NCBI GenBank assembly: GCA_001275005.1
Contig: JWZX01002869.1
Location: 1-33,844 of the forward strand
Length of the DNA: 33,844 nt
Reading direction: 5' to 3'
From: Chrysochromulina tobinii
Lineage: Eukaryota; Haptophyta; Prymnesiales; Chrysochromulinaceae
The notes under the pieces were generated by a model. The model saw only the letters and a list, made by a program, of their open reading frames with translations, was not told where the DNA came from and searched no databases. The position numbers and the translations under genes were made by a program. Shown one piece after another: positions 23,432 to 31,411 of the stretch (position 1 is its first letter; every line of letters begins with the position of its first letter).

Positions 23432-24331
23432 TTACTCGCTCTCAGTGAGTGGGAGCGCTGGCCGGGCGAGCACGTAGGCAGCTGGGCCGAGGACGGGCAC
23501 AGCACAGAAGGCAGCGAGGCGGGCGATCTCCTCCGTGCTAGGATCTTCACCAGGCGCCGCGTACCAGCCGCGCCGTTGCATGTCCTCGCGTAACGGCTCA
23601 AAGAAGAAGAGGGAAAGCACGAGCAGGTCGAAGCTCGAGACGTTGACGATCCCAAACTGATCGAATAGGGACCAGTATGTTGCGAGCGCGGCGTCAAAGT
23701 CGGGGATGGTCGCCAGCTTGGCTCCGAGACCCAGCGACGTGAGGACCATCGCGACGCCAAACAGCTTAGACTCTGTCACGGTGCGAGCGATGAAGCCCAG
23801 CTCGGCGCGAGATATGGGTTGGGGGCGTGGTTGGCGAAGGAAGAGGTACGGACCGAGGCCACCAAAGCCTGCAAAGAAGCTGGTCGCAATGAGCGCGGGC
23901 GGCGCAGGCCTCTGATCCTTGGCGCCGGGCAGCAACACAGCTGCATACAGCGCCGGGAGCACGCCGAGCGCGTTGAAGATGACAAAGAAGATTGAGGGCT
24001 CCGCAGCAGTGTCCAGGCAGTTCATGACAATCGCGAGCGTCTCGTCGGGCGAACCCTGCGGTGCACTTCCGCTGCCAACGTAGAAAAGCGCGCTCAGGTA
24101 CGTCGCGAGCATTGCGGCACGAGTGGGTGAAGCCTGAAGACGACGCAGTGCTTTGCCAAAGGAGCCATCCTCGTCAGTGACTTCGGGAGGTGTACGGGTA
24201 GGAGGGGAGAAGAGTAGCTTGGGCTGCAAAGTGCGAGAGACATGCGCCGGCTTCATTGTCATCGGCGTCGGCAGCACGAGACCAGCCACGCACGGCGCGA
24301 GCGTCAGTGCCGCAAAAAGCCTCGGCGACAT
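23432..24331 (-). CDS. Plastid-targeted multi-pass membrane protein of cyanobacterial type
   Basis: A 299-residue protein from ATG 24331. The leader MSPRLFAALTLAPCVAGLVLP reads as a signal peptide, followed by a Thr/Pro/Lys transit-like stretch, consistent with import into a secondary plastid. The mature part has about four membrane segments: FFVIFNALGVLPALYAAVLL, LIATSFFAGFGGLGPYLFL, FDLLVLSLFFFEPL, and a final segment around AFCAVPVLGPAAYVLARP. The wording (FNxLGVxPALY, PYLxLRxP, LGPxxYxxxRPxLPL) matches, as I recall it, a small uncharacterised membrane protein family shared by cyanobacteria and plastids. No catalytic residues are evident. Location in thylakoid or envelope is inferred. Confidence 0.72.
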   Translation of the reverse strand: MSPRLFAALTLAPCVAGLVLPTPMTMKPAHVSRTLQPKLLFSPPTRTPPEVTDEDGSFGKALRRLQASPTRAAMLATYLSALFYVGSGSAPQGSPDETLAIVMNCLDTAAEPSIFFVIFNALGVLPALYAAVLLPGAKDQRPAPPALIATSFFAGFGGLGPYLFLRQPRPQPISRAELGFIARTVTESKLFGVAMVLTSLGLGAKLATIPDFDAALATYWSLFDQFGIVNVSSFDLLVLSLFFFEPLREDMQRRGWYAAPGEDPSTEEIARLAAFCAVPVLGPAAYVLARPALPLTESE

Positions 24332-24965
24332 GTGAGAGGAAATGTCGGCGAAAACTCCTTGAATTCCATTGCTGTGAATGCTTGTCGGGCGAAAAGTCGG
24401 AACCACTCGCCGTTCGATCGTTCGCGCGAAAGGGACCAGTCAGTCAGTTAACATTAATATCATTTACTCATTGTGTTATTGTCCCCCCCGTACCCCCCCG
24501 CCCCCCCAATGAGTAAAATCGCGCTGCTCTACTTCAAGTATAAAATGTTGTCGACTTTGCCTCAGTTCTTGGTTGTCGACTTTGCCGATCGCACGGTTCG
24601 GGGTGCGAGATTAGAGATTATGAGGCTCCGGCGCATATTAGATCGGGTGTTCGAGTCACGCGACCCGTTCGAGGCTCTTGACACTTGACTTTACGAATTA
24701 CGATAACTATGTAAAAAGTCCTGCCGCCGCTCCGCGAGCTCGGGACCATGGCAGATCGGCTCGGGACGCCTACTATGCACACACTAGCGCGCTACATGTA
24801 GCCACTACTCCACGCACAAGCGCATGGAAAGGACTCAAGGAAGGTCCGGGTCGCCCATGCACGGAAGACGCACAGAGATCGCACCACGCGCTTCCGCTGG
24901 GTCTGTAGCCGTATGATGGCATGGTAGAGCCCAATACTGACAACATTCGATGTACAAGTGATCCA
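24332..24965. other. Intergenic region with C-runs and a TATA-like word
   Basis: 634 bp between two leftward genes. It has three runs of seven C (24483-24507), an A/T-rich patch before it (about 24446-24475), TATAAAA at 24541-24547, and a direct pair of GTTGTCGACTTTGCC at 24549-24563 and 24574-24588. No supported gene. The left part is the likely upstream region of the plastid membrane protein. Confidence 0.5.
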
Positions 24966-25749
24966 TCATCCGATAAGCATCATGCCGTGATCGAAGGCGC
25001 TCAATGGCATCAGGAACGGCGACACGGCGCGGTCCCGGATGGTCCCCGATGGCGGGAGGGACCAGTCGCTCGACACGGCGCAGTTCAGGATGGCCCCCGA
25101 TGGCGGGAGGGACCAGTCGCTGTCCTTGGAGAGCGTCGTGATGCAGTGCCACATGACGACGCCGAGCCCGACGGCCCAAAGGACGACAAGCAAAAGCTCC
25201 TCGTGCCATGGGGGTCGGACAGACGGGAGACGCGCGCGGGCGCAGATGGCATCTGTGATCGCAGTGCCTCGCACTTCACAAGATTCGGTCAAATAGTACT
25301 CGCGACCATCATCCATGATCTTGCGAGCTCTGATTTGGTGCACGAACTCGCGGCCGCCGCGAGTGTAGTTGATGATCGTCATGCGAGCTGCTCCTTCGCT
25401 TTTGAGTCTGCTGACGAATGCCTTTGCCTTGTTCGCATCTGTCCTCTTCCCTTGTAGGAGCTCCTTGGCTGCCGAAACGAGAAGCCGAGCCGCGCGGCCC
25501 GTTAGCAGGTTGAGGGGAGAAGGGGCCATGGATGTCGGGGACGTCGTCTCCGATATGCTTACGATTCTTGTACAACGCCTCCTCGGGGGAGTAGCAGCAC
25601 AACTTCGACCAAGCCGAATTCACGGCGACGATTTCATATGGTTCACGGGCAACGTTCAAGACGCAGGCTGTGCTGGAGCTTGACAGCGCTTGTCGAATCG
25701 AACTGTGGCGCGTGAGGTCCGTATCAAAGCCGTTAGTCGTGGATGACAT
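24966..25749 (-). CDS. PAS-domain protein (LOV-like, without photoactive Cys) with C-terminal membrane segment, two exons
   Basis: Exon 1 is 25749-25563 and exon 2 is 25468-24966; the 94-nt intron (AATC|GTAAGC ... TTTCGGCAG|CCAAGG, phase 1, with CTAAC 37-41 nt before the acceptor) gives 229 residues. Splicing rebuilds a PAS fold: ACVLNVAREPYEIVAVNSAW, then CCYSPEEALYKNPKELLQGK, then MTIINYTRGGREFVHQIRAR. The order resembles LOV domains, but the NCRFLQ Cys position reads NPKELLQ, so flavin adduct chemistry is not expected. A membrane segment (ELLLVVLWAVGLGVVMWHC) follows, then a 17-residue tandem repeat. PAS domains sense ligands or bind partners; the signal here is unknown. An in-frame ATG at 25869 could extend the N-terminus by 40 residues. 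Confidence 0.68.
25021..25122. repeat. 51-bp tandem repeat, two copies, inside the PAS gene
   Basis: GACACGGCGC begins copies at 25021 and 25072; GATGGCGGGAGGGACCAGTC is identical in both. The 51-bp unit keeps frame and encodes 17 residues twice (SDWSLPPSG...). Confidence 0.85.
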
Positions 25750-26266
25750 GTCGGCTTCGCCGCGATCGAGGACTGCCCTCCCGCCGATGAAGGAAGTCCC
25801 GACACCCGAGAGTGCTCGTTTGTTTCGGCAAGCAGCAGAACTGACGAAACGCAAAATTAAAAGGGACATCAAGTTTAATTCCTTCTCAACCGAGACGCGA
25901 AGATCAGAACATCGAGGGTTCTGCCCCGGAATGATCAATTGATCTTGCAAAGTTGCAATTGCTATAGGATTCCTAAACACTCTCTCACGTCTCACCAGAC
26001 AGCGCTGACGTTCCTCCTTGGTACCGGTAGGCTTTCGTGCGGGGCTCCAAACTTTTCATTTTCCCGAGGGGTCACACGGAAAACTGATCGCAAATTCGTC
26101 AACGAAAAAAGGTCAGCGCGTTCTAGACGCGTCTTTTGCTCGTGTCGCGTCAAACGGAGCCGCGTCCTCGCCCGAAGGACCCCGTCCTTGGGTTTAGGAC
26201 AGGGGCGTGAAACCGCCCTCTTGGCCCCGACGCCGACGCAAAAAGACCAATACAAGTAAGATTAAA
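25750..26266. promoter_or_regulatory. Divergent upstream region (PAS / cysteine synthase)
   Basis: 517 bp between outward starts, A/T-richer than the flanks. It holds ATAGGATTCCTA at 25965-25976 and GTACCGGTA at 26021-26029. The left 120 bp may be coding if the PAS protein starts at 25869. Confidence 0.4.
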
Positions 26267-27356
26267 ATGGCGCAGCCGCCGCCGCAGCCACCAGCGTACC
26301 CGACGTATTTGGATTCGATTGGCAAGACGCCGCTTGCGAATCGACCGGATGCTCCCGGAAGCGGCGAAGCATGCGACAGTCCTCGTCAAGCTGGAGATGC
26401 AGAATCCAGGCGGAAGCATCAAAGACCGGATTGCCCTCCAAATGATCGAGTCCGCCGAAAAGGCGGGGCTGCTCAAGCCGGGAATGACCGTAGTCGAAGC
26501 GACGTCTGGCAACACGGGCATCGGTATCGCAATGGTCTGCGCCGCCAAGGGCTACGCGTGCATCATCATTATGCCTCAAGTCCCAGCCATGATGGAGCGT
26601 GTGATGATCATCCGACAGTTTGGCGGGGAGGTTCGGCTGACCGCCCCGGGGTTTGGGATCAAAGGCTCGCTGGAGCACTACGAGGCCATCCTCGCGTCCG
26701 ACCCGAGCAAGTACTTTGGCACGGCGCAGTTTACCAATCTATCAAACCCGGAGGCGCACTACCTCACTACTGGTCCGGAGATCTGGGAGCAAACGGCGGG
26801 GCAAGTCGACGTATTCATTCACGGCATCGGCACGGGCGGCTGCATCTCGGGCGCGGGCAAGTTCCTCAAGGAGAAGAAGCCGAGCGTTCAGGTGGTCGCC
26901 ATCGAGCCCGAGGAGGCGCGAGTCCATCTGGGAGCTCCGATGAAGCCGCATCCGATTGTCGGGATCGGTGCCGGCCTCGTTACACACTTCCTCGGAATGG
27001 AGGGCAAGGCGCTCGATGGCGTGGGAGAGGACGGCAAGGGGACGCCCCTGCCGGGCGTGATCGACGAATGGGCCTGCGCCTCGGGCGCCGAGTGCGTCGA
27101 GTACGCAAAGAAGGCGGCCATGCAGGAGGGCATCATGTGCGGACCTTCAGCGGGCGCTGCGCTCAAGGTTGCTCTGCAGGTGGCCTCACGCCCCGAATCG
27201 GCCGGCAAGACAATCGTCGTCATCCTCGCGTCCCATGGCATCCGTTACACCGCGCATCCTCTTTGGGCCGCGGTGAAGGCGCAGGCCGTGCCGGCGCTGC
27301 CGGCGCCTCCCGACATGTCCAAGGAAGGCGAGCTCCTTCGCGCCACTCTCGCCTGA
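26267..27356 (+). CDS. Cysteine synthase (O-acetylserine sulfhydrylase) with a frameshift near its start
   Basis: PLP enzyme making cysteine from O-acetylserine and sulfide. ATG 26267 opens MAQPPPQPPAYPTYLDSIGKTPL, the usual start of the family (IGxTPL). The rest (RIDRMLPEAAKHATVLVKLE...) is in another frame from 26337 to TGA 27354. The two frames meet at 26336 (CTT G CGA ATC): relative to the family's TPLVRI, two bases appear to be missing. Downstream everything is intact: NPGGSIKDRIAL (PLP lysine), TSGNTGIGIA (substrate/phosphate loop), GIGTGGCISGAGKFL, GPSAGAAL. No plastid leader precedes it, suggesting a cytosolic form. The break could be a sequence error, a recent mutation, or recoding; no GT..AG intron fits there. 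Without the shift the first frame yields a non-homologous product. Confidence 0.85.
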
Positions 27357-28839
27357 GGAGGCCACAGTGGGTTTGCAGGCTGCAGCGAGCGGCAGCACGG
27401 ATGAGCGGCTCCCACAATGCATGGCGGTGTCGATGGCGGCGATGGTGAACATGCGCGCGGCGCCGTGAGGGGCGCGGGGCCGTAAGGTTCGGCGCGTGCG
27501 AGGAGCACGGTGCAGCGGTGCACGCAGTGGGCAGGCAATCGATCGGTTGACAAGCTATCGAGGTACGTCGTTTAATAGGAGCGCAGACCCAGCAGCGGGA
27601 CGGGGGGCGAGGTATTTCTTCAACGAATATTTCACTAACTTCCGTTATTGTCATTCGTTTTTCAGCTGTAATACATGAATGGAAACAAAAGCCCTAACGG
27701 CTTTTTATGGTCCAAGAGACCTTACACAGGATCGCCGCGCGTCCACCCCTCTCACAGCCCGACCCTCGCACAATGGCGGTCACCATCACGCTCGGCCGCA
27801 ACGACGAGTTCCTACTTCAAGGACGCCCTCGAGCATCCTCTTGAAGATGCTGCGTGGGGGCTTTGCTCCCTCCGGCTATAGACCATCAAACGACCAACCA
27901 ATCGAATTCGGAGCCCTGCACGTCCCCTTCGACATGCCGCTCACAATCGCCGACCTTGTCCGAAACGCCCATCAGGAATCCAGCAGATTCCCTATGACGC
28001 GAACCGCTCCGCGGTTCACCCCAGCGACATCAGCGCAGCGAACGATCGAGCTCGGACAAGATGTGACATGACAACGTCTTCGCGCAAAAAAAAAAAAAGA
28101 AAAACAAAACAAAATCCGCAAAAATCGTTGCAGGATTGCAGACACTGATTTTTGATGAATTTCGCGGATTCCTGATTGACACCCCGAATCCAACGATTAA
28201 GTAACTGACACCCTGCAACCGAAACCCGCGCAGGAACTTACCACCATCACCGCCTCGTCACCGCCCTCCCCCTCAGGGGGTGGGCGCGGCCGGCTCCCCT
28301 TAAGGGGTCGGTCACGACGAGCACCACCACGACACCGTCGCCCCACGGCGCGACGCCCCCCCATCCGGGGGCGGGCCGTGAAACGCATCGAAAAATCCTC
28401 CCCAGGGTGGATGGTTTTTCCACAACCTCCCGAACTTCCCCTACGGAAAAGGGGGGTTCGATGTGTCGGGAGGGGGGGGTAAGGGGTCACCGGGTGTCAT
28501 CACACTGATGAACCCCGGGCCGTATAGGCCGTTATACTTGTGGGGGTGGCACGTAGGGAGGTTGCAAACGAACCGCCCTCTGCCAAGGGGGGGTTCGCTA
28601 GCCGCCCGATGGTCGCCCGCCTCGTTAGGTACGGTCCGGTGAGACAAAAGAAAAACTTTTCTATACGGTAGGCGCGATTTAAGTAACGTAATATGTGGGA
28701 CTGACTCACGGTGCCGAGGTCGACATTGACTGCCGACAGTGTCCCCAGACAGCCGATCTGTCGTTTTACTATTTCTCGAACCCCCCATTCCGCTCGTCGT
28801 TTCACCTGTGTGTGTCGCGTTGTACCGGTGCGTTCCCTG

Positions 28840-29040
28840 TGGGAACGACCTTAAGGAGCTCGTGCTCACCATCGGCGGCTACCGCTACGTCGTCTTTGCC
28901 ATCGACGAGTGGATCGGCTCCTTTCTCGGCCGCTCTCGCTATTCCAAGGGGGGGGGTACGACGTGCTCGTCGGCCAGAAGGTCGTCACCTCGTCAAGCGT
29001 CCTCGTTGACGAGGAAGATTTCGACTGGGCCCCGCCCGCC
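28840..29040 (+). pseudogene. Possible retroelement integrase fragment, frameshifted at a G-run
   Basis: One frame reads DLKELVLTIGGYRYVVFAIDE (about 28850-28910), resembling the integrase core start of copia-like elements (S-GG-RY-V-F-DD). After the nine-G run at 28948-28956 the next frame reads GGYDVLVGQKVV and VLVDEEDFDW, resembling the integrase C-terminal GY-v-KVv-sRDVvFDE pattern. Expected sequence between these parts is missing. The assignment is by eye and tentative; no LTRs were found. Confidence 0.3.
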
Positions 29041-29326
29041 AAACGGCACCAGCCCCTCACCGCAGTTGCCAGGAAATTTTCTCCTTCTTGCGCTTCGTCG
29101 ACATCGGAGCGGCGCGCGTGCGCGAGGAAAACACGCGCCATTATTTGGGCTTTCTTGTTAACAGTGAAACGAGACACATTATTTCGTTTCACGCCTTTTT
29201 CTCCGTTTCACACTCACTTCTCGAGGTCTCCATCAGTTTTTTCGTGAGGGGATTGCAGCGAGCAGCGTTTTGGGCATGCGACAAAAGGCCTTATGAAAAT
29301 CGTCAAAATTTTTCGCGCCCCCCGTC

Positions 29327-29392
29327 AATTTTTCTCTTTTTTCCTTTTTCCCCCTTTCCCCTTTTCTTCCTCCCCGCCCCCCCACCCCACGG
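29327..29392 (+). other. Polypyrimidine tract upstream of methyltransferase-like gene
   Basis: About 65 nt almost entirely C and T (mixed T and C blocks such as TTTTTCCCCCTTTCCCCTTTT), ending about 50 nt before ATG 29443. It could be a core promoter initiator region, part of a 5' intron, or simple sequence. Confidence 0.6.
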
Positions 29393-29442
29393 AAAAGGTC
29401 CGAGCAGCGCACTCTGCTCAGTACACGTTTCTCCCCGTGAGC

Positions 29443-30780
29443 ATGTGCGCAGTGCTGATTCGGGCCCTTGTGCTCTTTTACCAGATTGATGCGGTCGTCG
29501 GATGGCTGCCGTCTTCGTTGGCAGCACAGCCTACAGGTGACAGATCTACGTGTGCTTACGATAAGTTGGAAAAGGGACTGGGTGTGCCTTGCAACAGAAA
29601 GGCTTGCGTGTTTGATGATGTCGTTGTCACTGCAACCTTTCCTTCAGGGTGGATCATGGCGGGTGACGGTGAAGGTAGGAAAGCTATCATCGACCCGAAA
29701 TATGCGTTCTCGCCCCGGCATGAGTGCGCTGCTTATGGTGCTGGTATAGCGGACGACTGGAGCTTTGAAGCGTCGTTAGTGAAAAGCTGTGAGGTGCATG
29801 CTTTTGACTGCACAGTTTGGGACGTTGGTGGCATGATGGCCGCTGCGGGTATTCGCTTCGCCCCAACCTGTATCGGCAGGGATCAAGCTCTCACAGTGGG
29901 CGAGCTGTATCAGCAGCAATTAAGGGGCACCAGGGGATCCGCGTCGGTCAAGCAGTCTGCACCTGAATGGATGAAACATAAAGTTCGGGACCAAGGCGAT
30001 TTACACTGGGAGATCAGCGGACCTGCGTGCTACAGGGTGATCAACAAAGGAGAGAGTTGTGCGGAGACCTGCGCAGTCAGGGGCTCGGGCGGCTGCTCGG
30101 AAGACCACATGCGCTCGCTTGCGAACGCAAAGATATTGAAGGCTGCGGTGCAGCAGTTTGGCAAACAATGCGATCGTATGAAGGCGAGCCACGTCGCTGG
30201 CTCATGGGATGGACCATGGGTTGCTGATAACGGAGATTGCGGATACAACGACCACGCGGATTGGCAGCCGAGCTGTTCAACACGTGCGGCCTGCGGTAAC
30301 CACCGAGTCTGCGCGTGTAATCAATCCATGCCTGCGATCACGCTGCCAAGGAATATCTCCAAGCCGGCCTTCGAGCCACTCAACATGGTCCTTAAAGATC
30401 GTGGTCACATGCACCTAGACATGATGAAGATAGACATTGAGGGTGGCGAGTGGCCGCTCTTTGAGGAACAGATATTGAACGCCAACAACTCTGGTGGCAT
30501 CCTTCCGAATCAAATATCTTTTGAGCTGCACACAAAGTTTGGGAATATGGAATTTGTGTCCCAGGCACTGGCGGGCACGAAAGGTAGGCATGCGGTCAAC
30601 CTTCTATTCATGAAACTATGGAAGCTTGGGTACCGCGTCGTATCGAAAGAGCTTAACAGGGGAGATGCTGGTTGCGCCGAGTTTGTTGTTGCGCGGCTTG
30701 GAATGCCCATGGGAATACCTGCAAACAAGGCCCACAACACATGGGAAAACGTGATAAAACATGCCCGCATGGTTTGCTGA
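29443..30780 (+). CDS. Secreted or Golgi methyltransferase-like protein with an inserted Cys-rich module
   Basis: A 445-residue protein from ATG 29443, whose N-terminus MCAVLIRALVLFYQIDAVVG is a signal peptide or anchor; the frame is open further left but there encodes the pyrimidine tract. The fold resembles METTL24/FkbM-type methyltransferases: HECAAYGAGIADDWSFEASL (about 93), CEVHAFDCTVWD, and, much later, MMKIDIEGGEWPLFEEQI (about 326) with ISFELHTKFG. Between these halves, about residues 193-293, lies a Cys-rich module: CYRVINKGESCAETC, GGCSED, CDRMKAS, DCGYND, SCSTRAACGN, RVCACN. It resembles the C-terminal Cys-rich segment of MGAT5-type glycosyltransferases (my comparison, unaligned). 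Codons are more A/T-ending than in genes before 27 kb. Substrate unknown; secretory-pathway location inferred. Confidence 0.75.
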   Translation: MCAVLIRALVLFYQIDAVVGWLPSSLAAQPTGDRSTCAYDKLEKGLGVPCNRKACVFDDVVVTATFPSGWIMAGDGEGRKAIIDPKYAFSPRHECAAYGAGIADDWSFEASLVKSCEVHAFDCTVWDVGGMMAAAGIRFAPTCIGRDQALTVGELYQQQLRGTRGSASVKQSAPEWMKHKVRDQGDLHWEISGPACYRVINKGESCAETCAVRGSGGCSEDHMRSLANAKILKAAVQQFGKQCDRMKASHVAGSWDGPWVADNGDCGYNDHADWQPSCSTRAACGNHRVCACNQSMPAITLPRNISKPAFEPLNMVLKDRGHMHLDMMKIDIEGGEWPLFEEQILNANNSGGILPNQISFELHTKFGNMEFVSQALAGTKGRHAVNLLFMKLWKLGYRVVSKELNRGDAGCAEFVVARLGMPMGIPANKAHNTWENVIKHARMVC

Positions 30781-31411
30781 CAGCTGGTGCGGAGCGGAGT
30801 CACGACCGACGAGACGTTCAAGATACACTCGGGAATATCGCATCGGATGCGGTGTCATCTGTCCAAGGTCGACGTTGCGTGTGTGACTAGCGACTGCAGA
30901 CCCTGGATGTGAGGGATTTACCCAAGGACGCAAGGAGGAGTAGGGATGGATATATATGTTTGCACATGATACCCATACCTAATTGCACGGGGCACGGGCG
31001 CAAGTCTTGCGAGCGGAACCCGAAAGCGGAACGGATTCGGAAACCCTCGCCGGTCCGGGCGGTCGCCTTGCATTTCCCTGCCCGCCAGAGCAGCGACCGT
31101 GGTTACAGGTTTTTCCCCTGGTCGTTCAGACCGAATCTTTTCTGTATTGGCCGTTGGAAGGTCGCACAGAAACCTAAAATGCGCCTCGGTGAAGACGAGC
31201 TGCACCTTGTTCGAGATACAGTGGCCAGCGCGAGCTGTCCCGATAGATCCGTCGCCCAGAATTCACCGTGTGAACACACATAGATCTTCGTGGTGCTGGA
31301 AGCTCGCTCTCGCACAGCTTCTCGTCGTCGAGCGGCGTGGGCTTTTCTCCTGAGTACCAGAGCCCGCCCCACTGTGATGTTGGAGACGTGGGCTTGACGT
31401 TTGCGTCTGTC
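30781..31411. other. Intergenic region with TATA-like word and possible minus-strand coding debris
   Basis: 631 bp. TATATAT lies at 30951-30957. On the minus strand, frames at about 31460-31174 (EVNLAALMTDANVKPTSPTS, WGGLWYSGEKPTPLDDEKL) and about 31205-31050 (VQLVFTEAHFRFLCDL) are protein-like and would join by a frame change. No family was recognised. The 5' end of the rightward LRR gene may also lie here. Confidence 0.35.

Larger units (their letters stand above)
27357..29442. other. Long gene-poor region with hairpins, homopolymers and retroelement-like debris
   Basis: Over 2 kb with no intact gene. It contains a perfect hairpin AAAAGCC-CTAAC-GGCTTTT (27687-27705), an A-rich run (about 28086-28112), clustered G/C-run palindromes (about 28260-28600), an integrase-like fragment (about 28840-29040) and a pyrimidine tract (about 29327-29392). 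A frame around 27840-28071 has mildly protein-like wording (DMPLTIADLVRNAHQE) but no recognisable family. Confidence 0.5.

Noticed and set aside
26207-27448. A 413-residue protein in the first cysteine-synthase frame
   Set aside because: After the frameshift it is the out-of-frame shadow of the PLP enzyme; only its first 23 codons from ATG 26267 are homologous.
27687-27705. Rho-independent terminator
   Set aside because: The hairpin followed by T's looks bacterial, but the surroundings are nuclear eukaryotic DNA with no gene ending there.
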